64,000 bases of DNA from Cucumis sativus (lineage: Eukaryota; Streptophyta; Magnoliopsida; Cucurbitales; Cucurbitaceae), in contig NC_026659.2 of the NCBI RefSeq assembly GCF_000004075.3, positions 26,058,272 to 26,122,271 on the forward strand. Reading direction: 5' to 3'. The notes under the pieces were generated by a model. It had not been told where the DNA came from. It saw nothing but the letters and a program-made list of their open reading frames with translations, and made no database searches. This document shows positions 14,001 to 26,545 of the stretch, piece after piece; position 1 is the first letter of the stretch; each line of letters begins with the position of its first letter. Made by a program: the position numbers and the translations under genes.

Positions 14001-17000
14001 TTGTTGTTGATTCACGGATCCCTATTCCTAAACTTGCACTAATATCAGATTTAGTAAGTAAACTAGCTTTTATAATATTTATCCATCTTTTATGCATGTA
14101 GATTTGGGTTTAGATTGACAAGCAAGTTTTGGCCATTTATTACAAAGTTAAGCTGTAGTACAGAGTTTAGCTGTCATGTTTGAAATTTGAGGCTCTTTCT
14201 CATTGAGCCTTTAATGAGGGCTCAAATCATAGTAATAAGTTTTGGTTTCACGTGTGTCATCATGTATATATGAGATGTTCAATATGCAGCCATTTTACTT
14301 TATTAACTTGTCGTATAGAAATAATAAATGTATATATAGGAGGTGATAATTATTTCATCTATATATTCTTATTTATATTTTGGTTTGTCAAAGGCATTTT
14401 CATAAGTTTTTTTTCAATGTGTAGAAATGACTGTATAGAGGATAAGATTATTATCATTTACTTTTTGTAGTCTAATTTTGTAAGTGAGAAATCAATTAGG
14501 AACTTTCTCGTGGTCGTGTACCTTTATTATTTCATCCCTCTCTGGTCAAAGAAACTATTTTGAGATTTTAAATGCTCGTACGTAAAGTTATTGCTATAAA
14601 GATTTCTCTTTTGCAGGGCCATTATATTTCTTGTTTTTATTTTATTTTGTTCTAAAGAAATTTGCATTTTCATGCACCCTATCAATACAAATGATAAATG
14701 GTTAGAAGTTGTTTGGAGTTAGGAAAGAGGATGATGATCACAACTTCATGAATGAAGACAATTATCTATATTGGTATTAGGAGTGAGTATGATAGACCAA
14801 AAATAATTGATCGAATTAAAGTTGGTTGGAGAAGGAGAGAGATCAGTTATTGATATCAATTTGGAATAAATTATAAATTGGAAAATTTCACAAAATCAAA
14901 GAATAAAACTAACCAAACCGACCAATCGACGCATGAACATTTGCTAAACTAACACTAATCAATTCAGTAGTGGTTTGATCGAAAAGTTGACTTTAATCAA
15001 TTGATGCTCACCTTTAATTATTTCACAATCTCATGGATATTTCTAAAAGCAAAGCCATTGGAGTTTATATTTATTGTGGACAATATCATATCATTGTTAC
15101 TAGCGGAGACTATGATACCTTCTCTCACAAGTTATTGTTGTTTATGTCAAGTAGTAGATCGGGAGTGTTTATAATTATTACTCACTTCAGATTTTGGAAA
15201 GGTATTTTGATTTTAAAATGGCAGTATAAAAAAAATTGAAAATCATGATGCATTAAACAAAGAGAATTGATGAAAATGAGAGAGTAATAAAATAATAATG
15301 ATTAAAATAAAAGATTATTATTATTAGTGAGGTTAATGCCCCCACTTTCTTTCCCCTCTCTTTCAGTGACAAATAATTCATTCAACTGTCCCTTTCCTCA
15401 CTTCCAATCTTTCACACCAAAACCCAAAAAAATCAACATAACCACTTTTTTTTTCTTTATCCATCCATTTTAATTTCTTTCCATCAATGATAATAACCAT
15501 TCAATTATTATTTATTTAATGTCTTACATTTTGTCTTCAATAGCCTACAATTTTAGAAGATATTTAATACCACATTTTTTAAAATGGTAATAACAAAATG
15601 TTACTCCTATTTTGCTATATTTATAAATAAATTCAACAACATTATTATTGAAAATAATTATTGTATAGATTCAAAGAAATTAAGTATTAAAAATGATAAT
15701 TAAATAGGAAATTAATAGTATAAAGAGAAACATACATTAAACATTTAATAGACACTTTGAATTTAAGATATTATTAGAAATCACTCTGTAAATATTGAAA
15801 TTGTAATTTAATTTAGTAATTAAAATAAAAAAGGACAGAATATATATATATACATATATATTTCTACCCCTACACTGACTAAGTTGTATTAATTTTGCCT
15901 TAAATTTTTAATATTGAGACCAAATTTGATCTAAATTTACATCATTCACTTTGTCTATATATATATATTTATTGTCAATTTTGTTTCTAAAATTACTTAT
16001 TTTGAAAAGAAAAAAAAAACTATAATCTTCCACTTTTTAACTAAAAACACATATTAAATGTTTAAATTTGAAGACATTCTAAAAGTTTAAAGTTAATATT
16101 ATAATCAATTTTATTATACGTAAATAAGTTGTCTATTTAGGTTCGTTTGAAAACATTTTATTTAAGTATTGTATTTGTATCGTTTTTATATTTCAAAGAG
16201 TATCTCATATTCAAAGACATTGACTATCAAATGGGGATGAAATGTCAAAAACGGCATCATTTTGTTCGTCATCGATTTTGGGACTTTTCCTTTAGAATAA
16301 TCATTAAGGAAAATAGGGAAAAACAAAAGTAGAGAAAAAGGTTAAATCTTTCAAGATCTCAATCTTTGCTGACCCTATTGGAGTTAACGACATTGAAATT
16401 TGTTTTTTTTTTTTTATTTAGAAAGAATTATAAACAATTTTTTAACATTAATATACACTTTTTATTTTGTTTTGTTTTATTTATTGAGTTTAAAATTTAA
16501 AGGATTCTGATTTGACGTATAATTTTAATATTGTAATAAACTTATAAAATTTATAATCATTATGTACTATTTTCTTGGTTTGAAAAGCAAAAGTAATATA
16601 TACTTATATTTAATTAAAGAAAATCAACAAAAAGAAGAAGTAGAAAATGATTAGATGGTGAATTACTAAATTTGGTGAAATGGTTCGAATTTGTTTTTAA
16701 TTCTGTTTTCATAGCTTAGAATTTGTAATTTTGATTAATATTGTCTTAAGTTTGTTTTAATTCTATATATAAACAAATCGATCTATCCCATGACTTTAAA
16801 AGTAAAATTGATTTGTGTAATTAATTCTTATCCAAATCAATAGGTTGTTATCAAGCATGAATTTTATATTTTATATTTTTCAGTAATAAATATCATTTGT
16901 ATCAAAATTATAATTAGGGTATGGTTAATCTTGAGTAAACAATACTTAAATACTTAAATTGGAGGTATTTTTTTCTTTAATTTTTTTAAATATACATAAA

Positions 17001-17300
17001 TGAATAGAAATATTTATAAAATATCACAGACTATCTACAATAAACTTATAATACAAATAGATATAAATAGTAATTTATCTTGGTTTTTTGCACTTCATTA
17101 CGACATTCCTAATAAAGTTAGTAAATCACGAATGTATCTTTAGGAACAAGTCTTGGATTAATAGCGAGGTCGTATATTGAAGGCAAAGATAAAATGAAAA
17201 AAAGAAGTAAAAGAATGGTATTATAAATGTGTGTGAAAGGGAAGAAATGAAAGATTATATTATAAATAAATAGATATAATTAGGAGGCGAATTTAGGGAT
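8061..17300. other. Gene-poor AT-rich spacer
   Basis: About 9 kb with no gene that I can support. Open frames are short and of low complexity. Microsatellite-like TA tracts occur near 15840-15860 and 15955-15970. A duplicated 'GTTGATTTAGAA' lies about 30 bases apart near 10849-10890. I saw no reverse transcriptase, integrase, transposase or LTR pair. One CACTACAAAAAAA string occurs at about 10107 without an inverted partner. Confidence 0.6.
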
Positions 17301-17343
17301 GGAAGGTTGCACACTCCACACGTTTGCATAAATCAAAACATGC

Positions 17344-17349
17344 CACGTG
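17344..17349. promoter_or_regulatory. G-box/ABRE core upstream of the DUF1336 gene
   Basis: The sequence GCCACGTGTA carries a perfect CACGTG about 490 bases upstream of the DUF1336 start codon. A TATA-rich string follows at about 17500-17520 and a GA microsatellite at 17591-17604, which probably lies in the 5' leader. The hexamer is certain. Regulation by ABA- or light-responsive bZIP/bHLH factors is only an inference. Confidence 0.35.
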
Positions 17350-17590
17350 TAATAAACCTCATGGGTCCCTTCATACACACACAAGAAAGAAAAGGAACTT
17401 CGCTTCCATTAGATAGAAATGAATAATAGATGCATTCTTACGCTGTCATCTTCCTTCCTTTGCCAATTCCTATTTCTCTCCAATTTCCTATTCCACATTC
17501 CTTATATACATATATATATACACACACACTCTTAAAATAATAATAAAGATCCATTTTTTATTCATAATTAACAATAAAAAAGACAGTGTA

Positions 17591-17604
17591 GAGAGAGAGA
17601 GAGG
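17591..17604 (+). repeat. GA microsatellite in probable 5' leader
   Basis: An uninterrupted run of GA dinucleotides lies about 230 bases before the DUF1336 start codon. GA/CT tracts in plant leaders can bind GAGA-binding BBR/BPC proteins. Here it is recorded mainly as a polymorphic simple repeat. Confidence 0.6.
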
Positions 17605-17836
17605 GAAGGGGGACTTGGGATTTTTAACAAACAAACGGTAGCTTTAACTTTTTCCCTCTCTGTATTCTTCAACGAAGAAAAAAATTGGAGTGTTGTTTAT
17701 TGGTGTTTTCTCTGTTAACAGAGGAGCTGCCCTGTCCTGCCTCTCTCCTTCTCTGTTTTCTTTTTTTTTTTTCTTTTTGTTAATTCTTTTCTCCTATGCT
17801 GTTTTCTGGTACGTGATTTCTCCTCGTTCTTCCGAC

Positions 17837-20800
17837 ATGGGTGCTTGCGTTTCCACGCCGCAGGGCTGCGTCGGAGGTAAATTTAAGAAATCTTCTAAGA
17901 GGAAGAACCGTCGAAGACGGAGGAAAGGTTCCAAAACCATCGCCTTTTCTGCTCTTTCTGAGGGATCGCACCGCTCTGACCCGATTGACCACTGCTCATT
18001 TTCCAATCCCACTTTTCAAGGTTTTTCTTTCTTTTTCTGAAATGGGGTTTGCTTTTAAATATGAAAAATGTTTGCTTGTTGATGTGAAATGTACGTCTTC
18101 TGTGATGGAAGCAACTTATTCCTTCCATTCTCTGTTTTCTTTTTTCCTACTTTAATTTTGAGCTTTTTGGGATGGTTTTACGATTGGAGAAATTGGGTTT
18201 TCTTGGTTTTAAATTGTCTTTGATGAACTAGAAAGGATGGTTTGAATATTTGGAAGCCGCAGCGAAGTCATTGGCAGATTCTCAGATCTTAATTCTTCCA
18301 GAACGAGCATAGAAGAATCCCCATTTTTGTCTTTTTTTTTTTTAAATAAGAAAATTTTAAAGCAGAATGGAGTTGACTTTTCTCATGAGTTTTCTATGTC
18401 CATTTTGCACATCATTTTTTAAAACTAAACTTATACGTATACTTTAGAATCTCAAGTCCTCTGTTTAAGAAATAAGCCAGCTCAACAAGTTGGGACGTCT
18501 TAAGTTTTCATCCTTTTAAAGATTACGGTGCCTATTCTGTGAGCTTTGTTTTATGATTTTAATTTTTCGTAGGATCTTGTTTATTGGAAGAATGGGATAA
18601 TGTACTTGTCTTCAAATGCTGTTAACTACAAGCACCGTATAATTCATTTCCTGGATTTTTATCTAAATATGTATCATCCGTGGCATCTCTGCAGGAAGTT
18701 ACGATGAGGCATGGTTTGATACAGTTGGCAAATTCGAATCGGATTGCGATGAAGATTACCAAAGTCTTCCCGATGGTGTGTTTTCTTTGAATATGTTGTC
18801 TGATGGGAAATTTCCTTATTCTCCATCTATTGTTTAATCAGTCTGCCATTGTCTACCTTATGAGTTCTTGCAGACAATCAGTCAATTAATAGCTTGGAGG
18901 CTGCGTCAACGTCGAGCATTTCATCTTCTGGCGATGCTAATCATGGAGATCATAATGTGAATCGACATAGCGCAACGTCAGATCAGATTCATAGACCAGG
19001 AAATTCGGCAAGAGTACATTCTGTGAGCAGTTCTGAGAGTCAAGTTGCAAGGGATTCACATTTGCAGGCCATCAATCCAGATGATGCAGAACCACAACTT
19101 AAGGGATGTGGACACTCGAGCGAGGCAAATGAACCAGTATTCATTGACGAGATCTCCTCTACTGCTGGTGAAAGTTCTGCCAAAGGCGATGGAATATTGG
19201 ATAATTGTGGGATTTTACCAAGCAATTGTTTACCCTGTCTTGCATCAACAATAAACTCTGTTGAAAAGAGAAAATCACTAAGTTCTAGTCCTCCAAGTGG
19301 ACTTAAGAAGGCAGCCTTGAAACTTTCATTCAAATGGAAAGAAGGAAATCCCAATGCTGCTTTATGTGAGTGTTCAAGAAGTATACTTAGCGTTGTATAT
19401 AAGCTTTATGGTTTCTTCTTCTAATTTTGATTGATTTAGTTTTACTTCAACTGTGTTTCTTTCAGTCTCATCAAAAGCGCTTCTACAAAGACCTATAGCA
19501 GGTTCTCAAGTACCCTTTTGCCCAGCTGAAAAGAAAATGCTAGATTGTTGGTCACATATTGAGCCAGATAGTTTCAAAGTTAGGGGAGTGAACTATGCAA
19601 AGTAAGTAACAAAAAGTCTCACTAGTTTTTCTAGTTGCCTTGCTTTATTCTCACAAAACTAAATTCAAGCAATGATCTCACTTTTCATTCTAAGTTTTCT
19701 AACTCTGACAAAATAATCCTACAAATTTGCAGGGACAAAAAGAAAGAATTTGCTCCCAATCATACTGCCTACTATCCCTTTGGAGTTGATGTGTTCTTGT
19801 CTCACCGAAAAGTAGATCACATTGCTCGATTTGTCGAAATGCCTGCGGCTACTTCTTCTGGAACACTTCCGCCTATCCTTGTTGTTAATGTTCAGGTAAA
19901 TCCATCTCTTGCTTGTGTTGTGATAAATGTATATGGCCGGTAACTCCCTTTGTTGTTAAATATATTTGAATTCCTTTTGAGTGCTTTTCTTTCTTATAAT
20001 GCCTTAGATTCTTGCAACTTTAATTTTGTTATTGTGATTCCTCAGATTCCATTGTATTCGGCGGCGATTTTTCAAGGAGAAACCGATGGAGAAGGAATGA
20101 GTATCGTCTTGTACTTTAAGCTTTCTGATGCATATGCAGAGAAACTTACATCTCATTTTCAAGAAAACATCAAGGTAAGATTCAGGAATTGCAAGTTCTC
20201 ATTCAATCTTTCTACATCTCCAATAACTTGCTTGATGAAATATCAAATTATGTTGTTATGTCCAATTGTTTTCTAAACTCTGTTTACTGACTCCAAAAAC
20301 AGAAGCTGATTGACGATGAAGTTGAAAGGGTGAAGGGTTTTCCAGTAGACAATGTAGTACCATTTAGGGAACGATTGAAAATTTTGGGGCGCGTTGCAAA
20401 TGTAGAGGATCTTCCGATGAGCGCTGCAGAGAGAAAACTTATGCAGGCTTACAATGAAAAGCCCGTCCTTTCTCGTCCTCAACACGAATTTTACTTGGTA
20501 AGTTTAGTTTTTACATTGCATTACAGACAGATTTCTAAAGATTACATTTTCCAGAATGATTCAAATGAAAGAACCGATGAATTACAGGGAGAAAACTACT
20601 TGGAAATCGACTTAGATATGCACAGATTTAGTTACATTTCAAGGAAAGGTTTTGAAGCATTTCTTGATAGACTCAAGTGCTGCATTTTGGATGTTGGCCT
20701 GACAATTCAGGCAAGTTTCTTGTAACTTAACCATGTTTTTATTTCTTTAATTCTGAGCTTTTTGTCCTGTTTTTCTTACTCTGTTTTGGGTTTTGAAACA

Positions 20801-20909
20801 GGGGAACAGACCTGAAGAATTGCCAGAGGAGATCTTATGTTGCATTAGATTAAATGGAATTGATTACGTAAATTATCAGCAATTGGGGATGGGTCTAGAG
20901 ATTCTGTAA
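17837..20909 (+). CDS. DUF1336 protein (EDR2 C-terminal domain family), EDR2-like
   Basis: Nine exons were read: 17837-18020, 18695-18775, 18874-19365, 19466-19601, 19733-19895, 20046-20174, 20303-20497, 20588-20710 and 20802-20909. They join to 536 residues. The N-terminus MGACVS fits an N-myristoylation signal and is followed by a very basic stretch (about residues 14-35), suggesting membrane tethering. A Ser-rich low-complexity middle spans about residues 90-250. The C-terminal half is the DUF1336 domain: [52 protein letters not shown], the [14 protein letters not shown] block and a final [15 protein letters not shown]. Unlike EDR2 itself I see no PH or START domain, so this is the short form of the family. 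The family's biochemical role is unknown; EDR2 is a negative regulator of defence cell death. Intron 7 is stop-free in frame and intron 8 uses a GC donor. The gene converges with the LRR gene, with 178 bases between their ends. Confidence 0.9.
20498..20587 (+). other. Stop-free, frame-preserving intron (exitron-like)
   Basis: This 90-base GT-AG intron of the DUF1336 gene is exactly 30 codons long and has no stop in the frame of its flanking exons. Retention would insert 30 residues inside the DUF1336 domain. A second acceptor-like TTTCCAG ends at 20554 in the same phase, but would define an intron of only 57 bases. The splice I chose gives HEFYL followed by GENYLEID, which matches the domain as I remember it, so removal is probably the main form. 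Confidence 0.6.
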
Positions 20910-21087
20910 ATTACGATGCCATTGTATTCATACAAAAAAATTCACTAAAAAGCAAATTTTAATGATAATTATTTTTTTGCTTCCATTTCTACTTGCAAAT
21001 ATGACGTTTGGTTAAATCTATTTGATCGAAAGATGAATAATTTAACACTGTTTAACGCTAAAATATTTCGTTTAATCTTCTTCTTCT

Positions 21088-23004
21088 TCAAAGCTTACAT
21101 GGGTTTAAAGGCTTTCCGCACAAACCTTTGTTACCCATATAAGCGCTTCGTGGAAAATCACTCAGCGGCTTTCCTGCTGGAATTTCTCCCACTAACAAGT
21201 TATTCGACAGATCCAATTCCTTTAACTTACGCAAATTCAGAAACCCTTTTGGTATTCTTCCTGTAAAATGGTTTCTTTGCAGCTTCAGCGTCTCTAATTG
21301 CTTTGCATTCACTATGGTCTCTGGCAAGTCGAAACCCAAATTGTTATGGCTCAAGTCCAGGGTTTGTATTGATTTTAATGCTCCGATTGAAGTGGGTAAT
21401 CTTCCTTTCAGATTGTTGTTCGACAAATTCAGAAACTGGATCCCAGATTGTTGCCCGATGTCTGTTTGATAGAAGTCCCCAGAGAACCTATTGTCTGAAA
21501 GATCAATGTATGTCAAAGAACCGACTGGAAATCTGTGGCTTATATTGAAGATCTGCTGTATGTTGCCTGTTAACTTGTTTGAATGAAGATCGAGCACACC
21601 CAAGTCCTGTAAATTTGTAATGGAGTTGGGGATCTGGGAGGTCAGTGAGTTTTCTGATAGTTTTAGGGAATAGAGCTGAGTGAGGCGTCCAATCCATTCT
21701 GGAATTTTCTCAGTTAGATGGTTGTGGGAAAGATCTAGTTCTTGTATTGGACTTGGAGTTGTTCTCAAGAACTCCGGAATTTGGCCATGGATACCACACC
21801 CAGCAAGATAGATTTTTGAAAGAGATGGCAGTTTTAAAAGCCATTGGGGAATGGAGGATAGGTTCAGAAGGTTATAAGAAAGATCAATGGTTTGAATATT
21901 TTTAAGAGATGACATCTCAGGTAATGGCCCTTTAATGAAGTTGTGAGAGAGATTCAGGAGAATGAGCTGAGACAGGCGTCCAAGTGATTTTGGTATTTTG
22001 CCGGAGAATCTGTTGCGGTCGAGATACAACTCTGATAAAGATGATAAGCTCCCTAAAGAAGAAGGAATTGTTCCCTCAAGTTTGTTGTTTGAAAGAGAAG
22101 CTCTTTGGAGACTGACAAGTTCTCCAAAACTTTGAGGAATAGGACCACTTAAACGGTTGTCATTCAATCTAAGAAAAGCAAGAGAAGAAGGGATTTGACC
22201 AGAAACGGATGCAAATGGAATTGGTCCCTCAAGTTTGTTATTATCCAAATACAAAACCGAAAGACCTGGCAAATTGTTCAAGGAAAGGGGAATTTTCCCG
22301 CTCAAGAAGTTGTTTGAAAGATCAAGCTCTTTCAACATCTGCAACTGACCAATTCTATCAGGTATTTGACCGACCAATGAGTTGCTGTGTAAATCCATCT
22401 CAACTAAGTTAGTAAGATCTGCAAACGAATTCGGTATTGCACCCGAAAACCGATTCCCATATAGAAGAAGCCTATTGAGAGTCTTGAGACTACCCAAACC
22501 TGCTGGGAGTGAACCAGATAGCCTATTATCATGCACGGCAAGTTCTTCAAGCTTCAGAAGCTTACCTACACTTTCTGGAAGTGGACCTCTCAGCTTGTTG
22601 CCATAAAGATAGAGCTTCCGCAGGTTGTGAAGACGCAAACCAATAGACGAAGGGATTTTTCCACCGAGGCCAAGCAGTCCTCCAAGATCAATAATCTCAA
22701 CAGCATCAAGCAGTGTTATTGAAGGTGAAATAAAACCTCTCATCTCAGATTGAAAGGGGACATCGCCAGTGGATATGAAGCCAGGCAAATTGATTTCTTT
22801 GACTCTACCTGTAATGTTGTGACAATAAACTCCTTCCCATTCACAACAGTTTTGTCCCACCCATTTATCCAGCCTACCAGAAGTGTCAAGGGAAATTCCA
22901 GACTTGAAACTGGTTAGGCCTTTCCAATCTCCAGGGTGGCAAGCTTCGGAAAGGGTGATAATGGAGATCAAAACAGCAACCCATTGCAGGTGAAAACTAT
23001 CCAT
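21088..23004 (-). CDS. Secreted leucine-rich repeat protein, DRT100/PGIP-like (no kinase)
   Basis: A single uninterrupted exon of 638 residues. It starts with a signal peptide (about 1-21, ending SEA). An LRRNT cap follows with the plant pattern W..QNCCEWEGVYC, then roughly 20 extracytoplasmic-type repeats with the LxxLxLxxNxLxGxIP consensus. A capping cysteine pair lies near the end (GLCGKPLNPC). There is no transmembrane helix and no kinase, so the product should be apoplastic or wall-bound. Architecture and length match the Arabidopsis DRT100-like LRR proteins (At5g23400 type, from memory). Relatives include polygalacturonase-inhibiting proteins and PII-2, so roles in defence or symbiosis are plausible but unproven. 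Several N-x-S/T sequons are visible. The start is fixed by the signal peptide directly after the ATG. Confidence 0.9.
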   Translation of the reverse strand: MDSFHLQWVAVLISIITLSEACHPGDWKGLTSFKSGISLDTSGRLDKWVGQNCCEWEGVYCHNITGRVKEINLPGFISTGDVPFQSEMRGFISPSITLLDAVEIIDLGGLLGLGGKIPSSIGLRLHNLRKLYLYGNKLRGPLPESVGKLLKLEELAVHDNRLSGSLPAGLGSLKTLNRLLLYGNRFSGAIPNSFADLTNLVEMDLHSNSLVGQIPDRIGQLQMLKELDLSNNFLSGKIPLSLNNLPGLSVLYLDNNKLEGPIPFASVSGQIPSSLAFLRLNDNRLSGPIPQSFGELVSLQRASLSNNKLEGTIPSSLGSLSSLSELYLDRNRFSGKIPKSLGRLSQLILLNLSHNFIKGPLPEMSSLKNIQTIDLSYNLLNLSSIPQWLLKLPSLSKIYLAGCGIHGQIPEFLRTTPSPIQELDLSHNHLTEKIPEWIGRLTQLYSLKLSENSLTSQIPNSITNLQDLGVLDLHSNKLTGNIQQIFNISHRFPVGSLTYIDLSDNRFSGDFYQTDIGQQSGIQFLNLSNNNLKGRLPTSIGALKSIQTLDLSHNNLGFDLPETIVNAKQLETLKLQRNHFTGRIPKGFLNLRKLKELDLSNNLLVGEIPAGKPLSDFPRSAYMGNKGLCGKPLNPCKL

Positions 23005-23121
23005 TTTTGCTGGTGACTGAGAATTTTGGGATTGACAGTTTTAGCTGTATGTGATTATTATTTGCCGAGAAGGGTGTCAAACAAAAATGGTCAATGGAGT
23101 TCTTTTTAAACCATTTTGCTT

Positions 23122-23280
23122 TACCTTTTTTTCTCTCTCGAAACTCCTTTGTCATTTATCCCTTTTACAGTTACCTTTTCTTCTCTCTCTCGAAACTCCT
23201 TTGTCATTTATCCCCTTAACAGTTACCTTTTTTTTCCATCTCTCGAAACTCCTTTGTCATTTATCCCCTTTACAGTTATA
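23122..23280. repeat. Three-copy tandem repeat, period 52-53 bases, upstream of the LRR gene
   Basis: The core CGAAACTCCTTTGTCATTTA starts at 23139, 23191 and 23244, each copy followed by a TCCCYTT-ACAGTTA segment and separated by a CT-rich tract. The array lies 120-280 bases upstream of the LRR start, so it falls in its promoter or 5' leader. Copies differ at only a few positions, which points to recent expansion. Confidence 0.85.
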
Positions 23281-26200
23281 TCACAATATATTAACAGACA
23301 GATTTCTCCTAAATCATCATGTCTTGTCCTTGATAACGATTAAAGTAATTATTCTCTGATTTGAAAATTCCAATGTCTTTTGGCTTCAAATACTTAAATC
23401 CAATTCACAGCTTTCTCAAATAAATTGAAGAAATTGGCAAGTTCTGAAACTCCTAGGAAGAACCTCTGTCTGTCTTATAAGTGCTCAAATAACAAGTTTA
23501 TGACAGCCATTGTTGTCTTGTTTAACTGAACTGATTCTTCTTTTTAGTCTTTCAAGAAGTAACACTTTAAAGTTTAAAGTATAAGGTTTGCATGAAATAT
23601 GCAGAGAAAATAACAAAAAGCAGATATAAATTCCAAATGGGAAAAGAGCTGTGAAGTTTGTGTTCTTTTGCAGCAAGTTTTTATTGAATAACGTGTAGGC
23701 TGCTAATGACATGATTTTGATTTGCTGCACTTGAACCCACCAACCTGGAAAAAGCTGTTTCTCTTCAGTCAACATAAAATAAACAAAACAAAAACCAAGT
23801 TTTGAGATTCTGAATGTTACAGAAATCTTCTTCTTCTTCTTTTTTGTTTTTAAATCGTGTATGGAATATTTTATGAGTGAGACATTGTATATTTATATGT
23901 TTCATCTTGTTTTCTGAGTTTCATTGGATTAAATACTCAACCTCATCTGTCAGAACCTTAAAATAACTTCAACAGAGTCAAAGCCTTTATCTGTTTGCAG
24001 ATTTATTTTTAAAAAACGATTGGTTCAATGGTTAATGGGTATACCATCTTTGATCGAGATCCAAATTTATATTTTTTTAGGATGAATCTCACAATTTCAA
24101 ATGATATCAAATAATTCATATGCCTTTCATTTGACTTATGTAAGAAAATTTCTCATCGATATGGTATCGATTCCTACTATACTTCGATGGCTAGTTAGTA
24201 TAACAAATGTTTAAACAAAACCCGAGATTTACAAACATTGTTTTGCGAAACTGCTTAATCTTTACCTTTAATGTTACCCATAATGTCTTCCCTCTAACAA
24301 TCCCATGTGGTTATGCAAGTGTAAATCTTGTGATATCAAGATTATTTCAACGATTGAGTTATTTTCGTATATGTTTACTAACTCACTTGGTTAATTCAAA
24401 CTTCGAGACTCAATCTCTTTTTTCCTTTCGGTAACATGTGTTCTCCTATGCCCTATTCCTGTACTTTTGTGTCTTGTTTTGAATAGTCCTCCACAAATTA
24501 AATTTAAAGTGAAATAAAAATTAACTAATGTGTTAGTCTTTCAAGTGTATCAAAATTCACATTCATGTTTATTTTTTTAAGTTTACCAAAATGTTATGTT
24601 CCAATTTTTAGATTAACCGGCAAAAATCATCCATAAAATGTACGGTAGTTGCAATTATACTTACAAACTTGAGTTATAGAATTTAAGCCTTCAAATATAG
24701 TAAAATTACCACAATTATCTTACATATATGTGTAGACTTCTACCAATGCCAAATTAATAAATTTTACAACTACAACTTTCAAATAAATTTGGATTGAAAA
24801 GTTAAATTGTTTCGCTTATCCAAATAAACTACATTTATGGTTTAAATTATACATTTCAAAAATTCGTAAATAGATCTTTCTTCTATTTTTTATTGGTTAA
24901 ATATATGAGAGTAAAATGTAATGGAGTTCATATTATTGTTTCTTTTTGTGACAAATAATGAAAGTGAAATACATTTGTGTAAATTTGAAAAATAAATCTT
25001 TTAATAGGAAGCCCCTCTTTTGTAAATATCTATATCTAAAGAGGGAAAAATAAAAAGAAAAACTTTGAGCACTTGGGCCATTGGGCTCTGATTCAGTCCA
25101 TTTTTTTCCCAAACTTAGTGGGCTGACTCAAACTTGGATTCATTGGGTTAAACCCAACCCATACATATAATATTTAGTTATCACCAAAGTATATTTGTTA
25201 TTAACCAAAGTTTTTTTTAAAAAGTATACATAAACTAATAGTAACCATCGTACTCAATACGTATTATACAATTAAAGTTCCGTTTGATAACTCTTTGAAT
25301 TTTCAATATTTTAATTATTATTTTAACCGTTGATAAGCAAATAATAAATTCTAAAAACAATAACAACTTTTCCAAACTATTGCAAACGTAATGTTTATAC
25401 TCAAAACTTATTTTCTAACCATTTCTTACTTTTTATATTTTATAAGCAAGCGTTTTAATAGTAAATAAATTTCTAAAAACAAAACAAAATTTTAAATTTA
25501 ATTTTGGTTTTAATTTTAAAAACACTTTTATAATGTTATGGAATAAAACATACTTTAACCAAATAATATTTAAAGAAAATATCAATTTACATTCGAGATT
25601 TCGAGGTTATATCAAATTAACTTAATCTCTCATACTTATCTCAATATGTTTTGGTAGTTGAACACTATTATAAAAGTTTGTGATTTAAATTGATACGTCT
25701 AACAAAATTCAAGCGGTAAATTGATATAAAATGTTAAAATATAAATTATCCAACTATTTATAAAATTAAATTAATTACTTCTAGAAAATAAATATTAATT
25801 TTACTATTAGTAACGAATGATCAACTAAAATTTGAAAGGCAATAAATGTGTAATTACTATGATTAGTACCCAACAAATATAATAAGTTATATAACAGTAT
25901 CTTATTGGTAGTCCACTAATTGCAAATTAATAAATGTTGCTTTAATTACTAAATATTAATTAATGAAGGAAGACTACACCGCTTAAGTTGGAAATTAATA
26001 CAACTATATTATAATTTTTATGGGATACGTAATTTCCAATCACTTTAATCATTAAAGCTGTTCATCATTTATGTTAATGCCAACCCATTTTGGTAAGACT
26101 CATATCCACCTCAATTTCTATTTAAATTTTGATATTTATTTTTTACTCAATACTCTTTTATAACAATTTTGAAAACGAAAAAAAGCTCATATGCTCATTA

Positions 26201-26339
26201 GGTAAAAAACAACTAAAATTACTCTTTCAACACGTGATAAATTGGTCACACGTGCATACACAGTGGTGTACATTTTGATACATGATTTTTGACATACCAT
26301 GTCTCGGGATGAAAGAACATGATGTTGTAGATGCTTTCG

Positions 26340-26545
26340 GTCGGAATAGGTCCAAGATAGCCTTGATATTCTTCAAAATTTATTTTTACCTTCAATCTTG
26401 GTCGGACTCGATTTCAAGATTAGTCCTAAGATCCTTCAAATTTCATTTTTTACCTTCAATCTCAACTGGACTTGAGCTCGAGATTGCCCAAGAATCCTTA
26501 AATATTCTTTTATGTTCTCAGTCTTTACTCAATAGCTTTTTCGAG
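26340..26545. repeat. Degenerate tandem repeat, period about 64 bases
   Basis: The phrase TTCAATCTTGGTCGGACTCG at 26391 recurs as TTCAATCTCAACTGGACTTG at 26455 and, more decayed, near 26518. The bases between also align (CCTTGATATTCTTCAAA versus CCTAAGATCCTTCAAAT). The frame at 26282-26587 is open across the array only because the period avoids stops. It is not taken as a gene. Confidence 0.5.

Noticed and set aside
17690-18040. Longer frame with an N-terminal hydrophobic extension before MGACVS
   Set aside because: The extension is translated 5' leader with a T-rich tract. The MGACVS start fits myristoylation and the family, and the 3' end of the frame runs into the intron.
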